From positions 1 through 64,000 of the forward strand of contig NZ_JAZLIO010000009.1 of NCBI RefSeq assembly GCF_045617425.1: a stretch of 64,000 nucleotides of DNA, in the 5' to 3' direction. The notes under the pieces were generated by a model that had not been told where the DNA came from, did no database searches, and saw nothing but the letters and a program-made list of their open reading frames with translations. Below, piece after piece: positions 1 through 9,023 of the stretch. A program made the position numbers and the translations under genes. Each line of letters opens with the position of its first letter. The stretch's first letter is position 1. Source of the stretch: Carnobacterium_B sp045617425 (lineage in GTDB: Bacteria > Bacillota > Bacilli > Lactobacillales > Carnobacteriaceae).

Positions 1-545
1 GTTATTTCTTTATTTATTATCATATATTCTGGTTTATACACATACGCTCCTATATAATTTTTGTTCATATTCTGCCTAAATATAAATTTTGTATATACTT
101 TCTTTAATATAGTTTCTTTTTGATTGAAAAAACTATAAGCAAATGTCCCTTCTTCTATCATAAACAATTGCATCTTATTATTTTTATTTTTCATATAATA
201 ATAGATTAATTGAGATGGTAAGTCTGGCGAAGATATAAAAAACTTATCATAATTATAATTATAGTTATTTATTTTGTTTTCAAGTTTACTTTTATTTAAT
301 ACATTTAATCCAGCTTTTAAATATCTAATCGTTCTGTGCTTACTAGATCCACCAGTAATTTGACTTGTTTCTAAAAACTGAATATTATTGAATAAATCAA
401 TTCCTTTAAGTGCTTCGTAATATTTTTTGTTTTCTTGGGCATGATCTAAGATTATTAAATCTATATTCTTTGTATTGAAATTAGATATAGATAGATTAAT
501 CATATTAATAATCTGAATAGGGGAACTGCAAACAAATAATATCAT
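1..545 (-). CDS. partial glycosyltransferase, GT52/sialyltransferase-like
   Basis: Open frame from an ATG at 545 (ribosome site AAGAGGTG just upstream) running off the left edge, so about 181 N-terminal residues are visible and the C-terminus is missing. The start, MILFVCSSPIQIINM, resembles the CxTPLQ opening of GT52 and polysialyltransferase-type enzymes. Further on, the stretch IEEGTFAYSF resembles the acidic-glycine motif (EDGxGxY) of those families. No signal peptide or membrane helix is seen, so it is probably a cytoplasmic transferase adding a residue to a lipid-linked repeat unit. It is the last visible gene of the minus-strand polysaccharide locus and is separated from the polymerase gene by an IS30 scar. 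Family assignment is inference from short motifs. Confidence 0.5.
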   Translation of the reverse strand, partial: MILFVCSSPIQIINMINLSISNFNTKNIDLIILDHAQENKKYYEALKGIDLFNNIQFLETSQITGGSSKHRTIRYLKAGLNVLNKSKLENKINNYNYNYDKFFISSPDLPSQLIYYYMKNKNNKMQLFMIEEGTFAYSFFNQKETILKKVYTKFIFRQNMNKNYIGAYVYKPEYMIINKEI

Positions 546-626
546 CTTAACACCTCTTTTATTAGTATTTATTTTTCGTTTTAAAAAAGTTGGTTAAATA
601 AAAATACTTAAGTCAATAAACTTCAG

Positions 627-1170
627 TTGATTCTAAAATTAATGCAAGTTTGGACACCAGATGTCATCATTAGCTGGAAAGCGATGCCTATAGGTTATTC
701 TATGCGAACCCTATATCTTCGATTCAAGGAAAAGGTATTCGATAAATTGACTCTGCCTATGAAAGGCAAACGGAAATCTAGTGGTCATCAAGAACGACGA
801 GGAAAACAGGCTTTCACCCGAAATATCGCTGAAAAAGAGACAGATTCCACGGCATTTATTTAAATCCATCACCTTTGATTGTGGAAAAGAATTCTTCAAT
901 TGGAAGGCTTTATGCAACCAACGGGACATCGCCATTTATTTCTCCAATCCAGAAACACCTTCACAACGAGCGCTGAATGAAAGCTCCAAAGGTTTAATGT
1001 GAAAAGATGGATTAACAAAAGATTTGGATTTTAATCAAGTCGACCAAATTTTTGTCACTTCGGTCGCAAACAAGAGAATCAATATCCCGCGAAAGTCCTT
1101 AGATTATCAGACACCTCTGGAAGTATTTCTGAGTTATGTGGGTGAATCAACTTTGTCTAGCTTAATTTGA
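627..1170 (+). pseudogene. IS30-family transposase remnant
   Basis: Translated pieces on the plus strand match the IS30 transposase in order: PMKGKRKSSGHQERRGKQAF (helix-turn-helix to catalytic linker), then FKSITFDCGKEF and SQRALNESS (end of the DDE domain with its last Glu), then NKRINIPRKSLDYQTPLEVF close to the C-terminus, ending at TGA 1168-1170. The pieces are in different frames, a TGA interrupts the frame after the ESSKGL segment, and roughly 50 codons carrying the first catalytic acidic residues are missing. I see no terminal inverted repeats. It is a dead, internally deleted element, antisense to the surrounding genes. Confidence 0.85.
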
Positions 1171-1517
1171 CAAATCAAATTACTAAGAAAGAACAAAATA
1201 GAAAATTGTTCTGATCAAAGCTTTCCTGCCTAGAGTTTTACAATTAACAAGCTTATTTATACCGATATATAAATAATTTTCAATTAAAATAATAAGATTA
1301 GAGTAGATAGCTTTAATACTTAATTTTAAAAATAAAAATACAACTGTTATTAAAGAATGTTCTTAAAATGTTGCTTAAATAGTAAGGGTAGCATAGAGAC
1401 CTTTAGGATTTTTGCTCAAAAAAGAAAATTAATTGTCAAAATTATCTAAATTATTCGCTTTAATGTATTACCATTTTCACAATCTTAAACTTCTGAGTAG
1501 AGTTTAAGATAGACTAT
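1171..1517. other. intergenic, AT-rich, with a weak hairpin
   Basis: No open frame or RNA gene is apparent. A 10-bp inverted repeat (ATCTTAAACT at 1482-1491 with AGTTTAAGAT at 1501-1510) lies just past the stop of the polymerase gene. It could be a weak terminator for it, but no U-run follows. Confidence 0.4.
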
Positions 1518-2900
1518 TTATTTTAAAGAACATAATTTATCTATAGCTAATAATGTAATAATTGGCAAAATTCCACTTCCGATTGTAAAAGAAAGCGAAC
1601 TTAGCAAATCTCCTCTCATAATGAAGAATATAAATCCAATCATGATAGGATAAACAACACTTATGAAAGAAACTTTTTCATATAGCCTCTCTTCTATTAT
1701 TCTTTCGTGTTTATAATCTAAGGTACTAGTAATAAAAGCCAATACTATCGAGAATAAGATTACCCCCAATAATCCAAAATTTATGTAACCTTCCCCTATA
1801 TATGGCATTGAAACGTTAGTAAAGTCCCATCCTAAAGATTTCGCAATAAATGCACCACTTCCAATTGGCTTATTAGGCCATATGCTACGGGGTACAAAAA
1901 ATAGTATGCTTCCTAATAATTGCCCTCCTAAAGTAGTACCACTGATACTCCCATAAATTATACTTCTTGTGAGCATTGAATATGAATCGTAATTACCTGT
2001 TAAAAAGTCATCCACAGGTTTTGATACTGTAACATTTAAAGCGGCTAAATCTGAAAATGTATTATTCCTAAAAATATTAAGCAATGGGAATATAATAAAT
2101 AGCCCAATAAATAGTAGATATTTAAAGAAATATTTGTTGTTAAACTTTTGTTTTACGGCTATCAATAAGCCTAAATAAATGACGGCAACCTGAAATCTAG
2201 GATTACCTGTAGGGAAGTTTAGTAGGACTGTAATAATTAACAATACTAATGCTTGAAATTTGTTATAAAATTTTTTATTATTTTGCCAATACACAATGTT
2301 CATCAATAATGTCGTCATCGGAAAACCTTTTAAAAAATTATTTACAACTAAGCTTGTTGTACCGTCAAGCCCTAGACTATTTGTTGACCTTGCAAAAAGA
2401 TTAGTAAAACCAGTAACAAAAAATATATAACTTCCAGCAATTAGAGAAATTATAAATCCTATATCTAGCATTAATCTAACATTTATAAAGTTCACTAAAG
2501 TAATTTTTTTTGTGCTTTTCTTATATTTAGCAGTGAACTGATCATAAAAAAAATAATATATTGCTAGGAATATTAAAATTATAAAATTAGTAATAACTAC
2601 TGCTCTGTCTGTAATTAAAGAAGCGTTATCCCATGGGAATGTTTTATTCACATATTGTATTATGGGAGCTAAAAACATAAAGGCAAACATAAACATATCA
2701 ATTATATTGCTTAAAGAATAACCCAACTTACTACTTTTCAGTAATCTAATAAAAATTACAAAACCATTAAGTATAAAAGTAAACATAACAATTCCGCTTA
2801 AATTAGATATTGTTGTTTCTTTAAACATACTTATTATAAGAAAAAGCATAACAAAAATAAATATGTAAGAACTAAAAACATTTTTTTTATTCAATAACAT
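1518..2900 (-). CDS. Wzy-like oligosaccharide repeat-unit polymerase
   Basis: 460 residues, very hydrophobic, with about 10-12 predicted membrane segments spread over the whole length. The motif RSIWPNKP at residues 338-345 followed by GEGYINFG at 369-376 is typical of the O-antigen polysaccharide polymerase (Wzy/oligosaccharide repeat unit polymerase) family. Such proteins join undecaprenyl-diphosphate-linked repeat units on the outer face of the membrane. The start is ATG 2900 with AGGTG seven bases upstream. It is the presumed polymerase of the polymer whose precursors come from the L-FucNAc genes to its right. A matching flippase is not seen next to it and may lie left of the window. Confidence 0.8.
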   Translation of the reverse strand: MLLNKKNVFSSYIFIFVMLFLIISMFKETTISNLSGIVMFTFILNGFVIFIRLLKSSKLGYSLSNIIDMFMFAFMFLAPIIQYVNKTFPWDNASLITDRAVVITNFIILIFLAIYYFFYDQFTAKYKKSTKKITLVNFINVRLMLDIGFIISLIAGSYIFFVTGFTNLFARSTNSLGLDGTTSLVVNNFLKGFPMTTLLMNIVYWQNNKKFYNKFQALVLLIITVLLNFPTGNPRFQVAVIYLGLLIAVKQKFNNKYFFKYLLFIGLFIIFPLLNIFRNNTFSDLAALNVTVSKPVDDFLTGNYDSYSMLTRSIIYGSISGTTLGGQLLGSILFFVPRSIWPNKPIGSGAFIAKSLGWDFTNVSMPYIGEGYINFGLLGVILFSIVLAFITSTLDYKHERIIEERLYEKVSFISVVYPIMIGFIFFIMRGDLLSSLSFTIGSGILPIITLLAIDKLCSLK

Positions 2901-3299
2901 TACTTAACACCTATTCCTAAGGAAATTTTAATATTATTCATATTAAATAATTTAGAAAGAATCTATTTTTTATAGAGCAAGATGAATGCGTTTCTATTTT
3001 CTTGATTGTTTGATTAAATATCAACTACTTAATCAAGTATCTTATTAATCTTCGCTCCAGAAATGAAGTAATAATTAGAATAAGGCTGTGCAGTGATAAT
3101 AGACGATTTTTTTCACTCTCTATGCATTTTAAACTAATACATGTAAAATGCACATCCTAATATTTCTATTATTTTTCTATTATTATAGAAGAAAAACTTA
3201 TCAAAAAAGCAAATACCTTCTAACTTATTTTTGTTCTATAGTTACTTCCATAAAAAAACAAAAAGACTTTAAAATTACTTAACATGATAAAAGCCTTTT
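2901..3299. other. intergenic region with several small inverted repeats
   Basis: No gene is seen. Dyads include TTGATTAA (3010-3017) with TTAATCAA (3029-3036), and TGCATTTTA (3123-3131) with TAAAATGCA (3144-3152). A near-perfect hairpin at about 3258-3301, ending in a T-run in the minus direction and abutting the next stop codon, is a probable terminator. The region should hold a promoter for the downstream polymerase gene, but no convincing -35/-10 pair was found. Confidence 0.45.
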
Positions 3300-4499
3300 T
3301 TACTTATTTTTCAAAAAAAGATATAGTTTCAAGTATTTTTTGTATACATCTCTTTTTTCGAACTTTTCCGCTTGATTTCTACATTCATATATTTTTTTTC
3401 TCTCATAATTAAAATTCAAAATATATTCATATAAAGATTGAATCTCGCCTCTCTCAATAACTTTTCCAGTTTTGGCAGTTACTGATTCTGGACTCCCGCC
3501 AGTATTAAAAGTTATTACCGGAGTCCCACATGCGAGTGCTTCTAAATTTGTAGTTGGAAAATTATCTTCTAAAGTTGGATTAACAAAAATATCCGCTGCT
3601 GTGTATATTGCAGCTAATTCTTTAATATTATTGGTTCTAGATATTGCTAAAATATTTGAATCCAGTTTTTTTATTTGTTTTTTATCAATCCCAACAAGTA
3701 CTATTTTAAAATTGTCATCTAGTTGTTGTGCGAGTTGGATAAAGTAATCTAGTCCTTTCTTCTCATTCCACACACTAGCTACTCCAAGTATTATTTTTTT
3801 ATTGGCTAATCCTGCATCAAATTTAAAGTGACTAGGTGTAACTTTAAACTTTGATAAATCAATTCCATTATGAATTACTTTTATTTCATATTCTGATAAA
3901 AAAGATTTTTTTACTATTTCAGCTAGCCAATGGGAAGGTGTAATAATAGTCATATTTTTTACTTGTGTAAACATCTTTTTTTTCTTTAAGTAGTTTTTTT
4001 TTGAATTATTAATTAAATAAGATTTAGGATATTCTAATTGTTGATACTTTTTTGTGCTCTTTATAGGTATTTCACCATTCAAATCCAAATCAAAATGTGC
4101 ACTATGACCAGATATAGCCCAAGCATCATGAAGTAGCCATACTATAGGTATATCTACAGTGTCTAAGTAATTAAATAAAATTTCAATATTTAAATAATAC
4201 CCATGAATATTATGTAGATGAATAATATCTGGGCCGTATTCTTCTATCTGTTTAATGAGTTTTTTTGTTGCTATTTTTGATCCATAACCATGTAAATCGA
4301 AAAATCTAGTTTTTAATACATGTGTATAAAAGTCAAAGTCATTCCCTATTTTCATAGTCTTATATCCTTTTGGTGCATTTCCTCTGCCATAGGCAATACA
4401 GCACTCGTGTCCTTCTTTTTCAAGTACATCGTATAAATCAGTAGCTATCCTGCCTGTGCTTCCAAAGCCGCACACACTATTAATTTGAAGAATTTTCAC
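3300..4499 (-). CDS. glycosyltransferase family 4
   Basis: 399 residues with a GT-B layout. The N-terminal domain opens with MKILQINSVCGFGSTGR and contains HLHNIHGYY near residue 95. The C-terminal nucleotide-sugar domain starts near 230, with EDNFPTTNLEALACGTP at 311-327, the conserved GT4 E-x7-E region. No membrane segment, so it acts in the cytoplasm, probably adding one sugar to the lipid-linked repeat unit. The start is GTG 4499, with GGAGG nine bases upstream inside the end of the preceding gene; only 3 bases separate the two, so they are translationally coupled. Donor and acceptor cannot be read from the sequence. Confidence 0.85.
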   Translation of the reverse strand: MKILQINSVCGFGSTGRIATDLYDVLEKEGHECCIAYGRGNAPKGYKTMKIGNDFDFYTHVLKTRFFDLHGYGSKIATKKLIKQIEEYGPDIIHLHNIHGYYLNIEILFNYLDTVDIPIVWLLHDAWAISGHSAHFDLDLNGEIPIKSTKKYQQLEYPKSYLINNSKKNYLKKKKMFTQVKNMTIITPSHWLAEIVKKSFLSEYEIKVIHNGIDLSKFKVTPSHFKFDAGLANKKIILGVASVWNEKKGLDYFIQLAQQLDDNFKIVLVGIDKKQIKKLDSNILAISRTNNIKELAAIYTAADIFVNPTLEDNFPTTNLEALACGTPVITFNTGGSPESVTAKTGKVIERGEIQSLYEYILNFNYERKKIYECRNQAEKFEKRDVYKKYLKLYLFLKNK

Positions 4500-4502
4500 T
4501 TA

Positions 4503-5627
4503 TTACTTCCTCCAAACTACTCTATTTATATAATCTGTGTATGATACTATTATTCTTAAAACTTTATCAGAAACATTCGGCATACTATAATCTGCTACAT
4601 TTCTTAATTTACTCTTTTTTTGTGTTTCTAATATTATCAATGCTTGCAGAATTCTTTCCTTTTTCAATCCTACCATCATTACAGATGCTTCTTCCATTGC
4701 TTCAGGCCTTTCATGTGCTTGTCGAATATTCAGAGCTTTAAATCCAAGAATTGAAGATTCTTCACTAATTGTACCACTATCACTTAATACAGCTTTAGCA
4801 GTTAATTGAAGTTTATTATAATCATTAAATCCCATAGGCTTCATTAATTGAATGTTATGATTAAATGTTATGTTCTTTTCTTCAATCATTTTTTTAGTTC
4901 TTGGATGTGTACTAACAATAACTGGATAATTGTATTTTTCTGCTACTGCGTTTAAAGTAGCTACTAAATCCATAAAATTTTCTTCTGAACCGATGTTTTC
5001 TTCACGATGTGCAGAAACAACAAAGTATTTATTCTCTTTTAAATTTAATTTTTCTAATATAGTTGAATTTTGAATATCATCTTTTCTAGAATCTAATACT
5101 TCAAACATAGGACTCCCTGTTTTTATAATCCTATCTGCAGGTAAACCTTCAGCTAAGAGATATTCTCTTGCAATATCACTATATGTTAAATTAATATCAG
5201 CAGTATGATCTACAATTTTACGATTTGTTTCTTCTGGAACACGTTGGTCAAAACAACGATTTCCTGCTTCCATATGAAAAATCGGTATATGCCTTCTTTT
5301 TGCAGCAATAGCGCATAAACAACTGTTTGTATCGCCAAGTACTAAAAAGGCATCTGGTTGAACTTCTTCCATAATTGGATCTACCTTGATTAAAATATTT
5401 CCAATCGTCTCTACTGCTGTTCCAATTGCAGCGTTCAAAAAGTAATCCGGTTTTCTTAAATGGAAATCTTTAAAGAAAACTTCATTTAATTCATAATCAT
5501 AATTTTGTCCTGTATGTACCAAAATATGTTCAATAGCTTCTGACTCTTCTAATTTATTGATAACTGCAGATAAACGAATAATTTCAGGCCTCGTTCCAAC
5601 GACAGTCATGACTTTTAGTTTTTTCAT
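4503..5627 (-). CDS. capG: CapG/WbjD-type UDP-sugar 2-epimerase (UDP-L-FucNAc formation)
   Basis: 374 residues from ATG 5627, chosen because GTGGAGG lies just upstream; the frame is open 14 codons further but without a ribosome site. The sequence MTVVGTRPEIIRLSAVI, then HTGQNYDYELNEVFF, GDTNSCL, HMEAGNRCFDQRVPEE and SDSGTISEES are hallmarks of non-hydrolysing UDP-GlcNAc 2-epimerases. The RPEIIRLS and GNRCFDQ variants, and its place directly after capE and capF, point to the CapG/FnlC subgroup, which converts UDP-N-acetyl-L-pneumosamine to UDP-N-acetyl-L-fucosamine. It differs clearly from the MnaA-type paralogue at 20834-21976 (RPEAIKMAP, GLRTWNKYSPFPEE). Third enzyme of a three-gene pathway in one operon. 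Confidence 0.88.
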   Translation of the reverse strand: MKKLKVMTVVGTRPEIIRLSAVINKLEESEAIEHILVHTGQNYDYELNEVFFKDFHLRKPDYFLNAAIGTAVETIGNILIKVDPIMEEVQPDAFLVLGDTNSCLCAIAAKRRHIPIFHMEAGNRCFDQRVPEETNRKIVDHTADINLTYSDIAREYLLAEGLPADRIIKTGSPMFEVLDSRKDDIQNSTILEKLNLKENKYFVVSAHREENIGSEENFMDLVATLNAVAEKYNYPVIVSTHPRTKKMIEEKNITFNHNIQLMKPMGFNDYNKLQLTAKAVLSDSGTISEESSILGFKALNIRQAHERPEAMEEASVMMVGLKKERILQALIILETQKKSKLRNVADYSMPNVSDKVLRIIVSYTDYINRVVWRK

Positions 5628-5628
5628 T

Positions 5629-6738
5629 TTAAACCTCCACATAATAAGTATCAGGATTATCTTGGTCAAATAGTTCGTTTGCCCACATCACCGTTACTAA
5701 ATCAGTTTCTCCAGTATTTACAATTGAATGGGTATAACCTGTAGGAATATCCACTACTTGCAGTTTGTCTCCTGTTACATTGTATTCAATGATTTCTTCT
5801 GAATCCAGTTTTCTAAAACGAATTTGTCCTTTACCACTAACAACTAAGAATTTTTCATTTTTAGTGTGATGCCAGTGATTTCCTTTAGTGATACCAGTTT
5901 TTGATACATTAATGGAAACTTGTCCTCTATCTGGTGTTTTTATAAACTCTGTGAAAGATCCTCTTTGGTCAATATTCATCTTTAAATCGTAAGAAAAATT
6001 GTCTTCTGGTAAAAAGCTTAAATAAGTGCTATATAATTTCTTTGTTAATTCATTTTCCATATCAGGTACCATTAAATCATTGCGACTCTCTTTAAAGCTT
6101 TTAATTGTTTTAGCAAGGTCCCCTAATGTAATATGATAATCTTTAGTTATTTTTTGAATTTTTTCTTCACTACTTATTTGATTATTTAAAATAGAAACAA
6201 ATTCCTTTATGACATCATCAATATAACAAAAAGTTAGCTGTGCATCTGGATTATTAATTTGTATATCTATATTTCTTGCAATGTTATAACAATAAGTTGC
6301 TACTACAGTGTTGTAGTTTGGTTTACTCCATTTCCCAAAAACATTTGGTAACCGATATACATATACTTTAGAGCCAATTTGTTTTCCATAATTAAAAATC
6401 ATTTCTTCTCCAGCTTTTTTACTTTTGCCATAAGGGTTGTCTTGCTCAGCTTGGATAGAAGAAGTCATTAAAACAGGAGCTTTGTTCTTATTTTTCTTCA
6501 GAAGTTCAAGTAGTTGAAAAGTGAAATAAACATTACCTTTCATAAACTCTTCTTCTTTTTCTGGTCTGTTAACCCCAGCAAGATGAAACACAAAGTCACA
6601 TTCATTTGTATATTTATCTAATAAATTCCAATCTGTATCTCTGCTAACTTGAAATATATCTCCATACCCTATATTTGTTAATTCAGCTATTAAATTTTTC
6701 CCGATGAAACCTTTAGCCCCTGTTACTAATATTTTCAC
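5629..6738 (-). CDS. capF: CapF-type bifunctional epimerase/reductase
   Basis: About 369 residues from GTG 6738, giving VKILVTGAKGFIGKNL at the true N-terminus. An ATG at 6765 is in frame but lacks a ribosome site; the choice is not certain. Residues 1-250 are an extended SDR domain with GAKGFIG and the catalytic YGKSK after SSIQAEQDNP. The C-terminal part is a cupin with GNHWHHTKNEKF and GYTHSIVNTGE, carrying the metal-binding histidines. This two-domain layout is specific to S. aureus CapF/FnlB, which epimerises and then reduces the keto sugar made by CapE towards UDP-L-FucNAc. The gene overlaps the end of capE by about 26 bases, a sign of coupling. Confidence 0.88.
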   Translation of the reverse strand: MKILVTGAKGFIGKNLIAELTNIGYGDIFQVSRDTDWNLLDKYTNECDFVFHLAGVNRPEKEEEFMKGNVYFTFQLLELLKKNKNKAPVLMTSSIQAEQDNPYGKSKKAGEEMIFNYGKQIGSKVYVYRLPNVFGKWSKPNYNTVVATYCYNIARNIDIQINNPDAQLTFCYIDDVIKEFVSILNNQISSEEKIQKITKDYHITLGDLAKTIKSFKESRNDLMVPDMENELTKKLYSTYLSFLPEDNFSYDLKMNIDQRGSFTEFIKTPDRGQVSINVSKTGITKGNHWHHTKNEKFLVVSGKGQIRFRKLDSEEIIEYNVTGDKLQVVDIPTGYTHSIVNTGETDLVTVMWANELFDQDNPDTYYVEV

Positions 6739-7759
6739 TATAAATACCCCACTTAACCAGTTCATCTTGGATATAATCTAATTTCAATAGTTTATCAACC
6801 AGTTCATCTACTGTAAGTTGATGAGTATTATCTGAGTTATATTCATCAATATGTACAGCATCTTTATTTCCTTCTTCAAAGAATTTGCCGTAATTTAGGT
6901 CTCGTTTGTCTGAAGGTACCCGGTAAAATCCACCCATATCGATTGCATGAGCCGCTTCCTCTTTGGTTAATAAAGATTCGTACATTTTTTCACCATGTCT
7001 GATTCCGATGACTTCAACCGGTACATTTGTTTTAAATATTATTTGTAAAGCTTTTACCAAAGTATCAATAGTACTTGCTGGTGCTTTTTGTACCATAATA
7101 TCCCCTTGTACAGCATTTTGGAAAGCAAAGATAACTAAATCAACAGCTTCTTCTAAGCTCATCATAAAACGCGTCATACTACCTTCTGTAACGGTAAGTG
7201 ATTTACCCTTTTTTAATTGTTCAATAAATAAAGGAATAACACTACCACGTGAAGCCATAACATTTCCATACCTTGTACCACATATTAAAGTTTGTTCTGG
7301 GTCAACATTACGAGATTTTGCGACAAAAACTTTTTCCATCATAGCTTTTGAGGTTCCCATAGCATTAATAGGATATGCTGCTTTATCTGTAGATAAGCAA
7401 ATCACTTTTTTAACTCCAGCTTCAATAGCAGCGATAAGTACATTATCTGTACCTATAACATTCGTTTTTACAGCCTCCATTGGAAAAAACTCACACGAAG
7501 GTACTTGTTTTAAAGCTGCAGAATGAAATACATAATCCACATTGTACATAGCATTTCTAACACTGTTAATGTCTCGTACATCACCAATGAAATATTTAAT
7601 TTTAGGATTATTATATTTTTTTCTCATGTCATCTTGTTTTTTTTCATCTCTTGAAAATATTCTAATCTCTTTAATACCACTATCTAAAAATCCTTTTAGT
7701 ACTGCATTTCCAAATGATCCAGTACCACCTGTTATTAATAATATTTTGTTATTAAACAT
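6713..7759 (-). CDS. capE: CapE-type UDP-GlcNAc 4,6-dehydratase/5-epimerase
   Basis: 348 residues from ATG 7759 (GGTTGGTGAG upstream). Soluble short-form SDR with GGTGSFG at 11-17 and STDKAAYPINAMGTSK at 123-138. Asp125, Lys126, Met134 and Lys138 match the active-site pattern of the inverting 4,6-dehydratases (CapE, FlaA1, PseB group), in which Met replaces the usual SDR Tyr. It removes water from UDP-GlcNAc and inverts C5, the first committed step to UDP-L-FucNAc. The next two genes supply the remaining steps. One base separates it from the preceding glycosyltransferase gene. Confidence 0.9.
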   Translation of the reverse strand: MFNNKILLITGGTGSFGNAVLKGFLDSGIKEIRIFSRDEKKQDDMRKKYNNPKIKYFIGDVRDINSVRNAMYNVDYVFHSAALKQVPSCEFFPMEAVKTNVIGTDNVLIAAIEAGVKKVICLSTDKAAYPINAMGTSKAMMEKVFVAKSRNVDPEQTLICGTRYGNVMASRGSVIPLFIEQLKKGKSLTVTEGSMTRFMMSLEEAVDLVIFAFQNAVQGDIMVQKAPASTIDTLVKALQIIFKTNVPVEVIGIRHGEKMYESLLTKEEAAHAIDMGGFYRVPSDKRDLNYGKFFEEGNKDAVHIDEYNSDNTHQLTVDELVDKLLKLDYIQDELVKWGIYSENISNRG

Positions 7760-7760
7760 T

Positions 7761-9008
7761 TTAATACTCACCAACCTTTACTTTTTCATCATCAATAAGC
7801 TCATTAATAATCTCATAATATTTTTCTGTACATAATTCTCTTCGGTACAAATCATTAAATAACTTTTTTGAGTTTATTGCTCTAATATTATTTTCTTGAA
7901 CATTATTTTGGTATTCTAAGATTAGGTTTACAAGCATACTTACGTCTCCTTGATGTATATTTGTTCCTGCGTTGTATTCTTTTAAATTATTAGCTATGTC
8001 AGTGTCATCTGTCATTATCGCAATGACAGGTTTACCTGCAGCAAAATACCCATATGTTTTGCTAGGTACTCCAATCCCTTCCACACCTTTTTCTAAACTT
8101 ACTATGGTCAAATTAGAAATCCGTAATACTTCTTTATAATCATTCCCTTTTAAAAAACCATATAACTTACAATTATCCAATTCATTTTCTTTGATAAATT
8201 TTTCTATTGCTTGTACTTTACTTCCATGGCCACAAAATAAAAAGGAAATATTTTTATTTTCTTTTAAGTTTAAAGCAGCATTAAGTATAGTATCTATATC
8301 TTGCATTGGTCCCATATTACCACTATATAAGACAACAAAAGGTCTATTTTCTTTTATTTTTAGAAATTCGTTATTTTTTATTTCTATATTATTTTCAATT
8401 ATTTCATTATACCAGTTTGGTATGATGACCAAATTTTCAGCGTTTATTGCAATCTTATTTTTTATTAAATAACTTTTCATTTCATTTCCTAAAACAACAA
8501 CTTTAGATGCTGTCGTATAAACTCTTTTATTAATCAACTTCATTGTTTTTTCAATAATAGATCCTTTACTTATTGCTCCCAATAATAAAGCATTATCTGG
8601 ATAGATATCATAGGCAATAAAAATGTATTTTGTCTTTGTAAATAAAGAAATTATATACGGTATCAAAGGAAGTATTGGTGGGTTTGAATAAACAATTATC
8701 GTCTTATATTTAAACATTCTTGGAGTTTTTAATACTATAGAAAAAAAGAATGAAAAAAAATTAATAATTCGTCCAATTTTTGTTTTATTATTATGCTCTG
8801 TATAATTTACTCTGTGTATACCGATTCCTTTATAAACCTCTTTTTTTTCAACTTTCTCTCCATCGTAATATTCTTTCGGAACTCCACAGATAACATCTAC
8901 AGATAATCCTTTTTTTACAAGGTCCTCCGCCAAATCAGTGGGGAGAGTTGCTGAAGAAACATACTCAGGATAAAAATATTGACATAATATTAATATATCT
9001 TTTTTCAT
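7761..9008 (-). CDS. WbuB-like glycosyltransferase (probable L-FucNAc transferase)
   Basis: 415 residues, GT4/GT-B. The opening ILCQYFYPEYVSSATLPTDLA, the conserved IIVYSNPPILPLIP near residue 105, YDIYPDNALLLG, and YSGNMGPMQDIDTIL in the C-terminal domain match the WbuB family. This family is usually encoded beside the L-FucNAc synthesis genes, as it is here, so it is the best candidate for adding L-FucNAc to the repeat unit. That assignment of the donor is inference from context. The start is ATG 9008 with AGAGGAAT upstream. A stretch around residues 80-95 is rich in Phe and may sit in or on the membrane. Confidence 0.8.
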   Translation of the reverse strand: MKKDILILCQYFYPEYVSSATLPTDLAEDLVKKGLSVDVICGVPKEYYDGEKVEKKEVYKGIGIHRVNYTEHNNKTKIGRIINFFSFFFSIVLKTPRMFKYKTIIVYSNPPILPLIPYIISLFTKTKYIFIAYDIYPDNALLLGAISKGSIIEKTMKLINKRVYTTASKVVVLGNEMKSYLIKNKIAINAENLVIIPNWYNEIIENNIEIKNNEFLKIKENRPFVVLYSGNMGPMQDIDTILNAALNLKENKNISFLFCGHGSKVQAIEKFIKENELDNCKLYGFLKGNDYKEVLRISNLTIVSLEKGVEGIGVPSKTYGYFAAGKPVIAIMTDDTDIANNLKEYNAGTNIHQGDVSMLVNLILEYQNNVQENNIRAINSKKLFNDLYRRELCTEKYYEIINELIDDEKVKVGEY

Positions 9009-9023
9009 TTACAGCATTCCTCT

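Noticed and set aside
3123..3152. 9-bp hairpin TGCATTTTA/TAAAATGCA as terminator
   Set aside because: No U-run follows in either direction close enough; kept only as a dyad in the intergenic note.
6963..7526. 187-codon plus-strand frame
   Set aside because: Lies wholly opposite capE and mirrors its codon pattern; no ribosome site. A shadow of the real gene.
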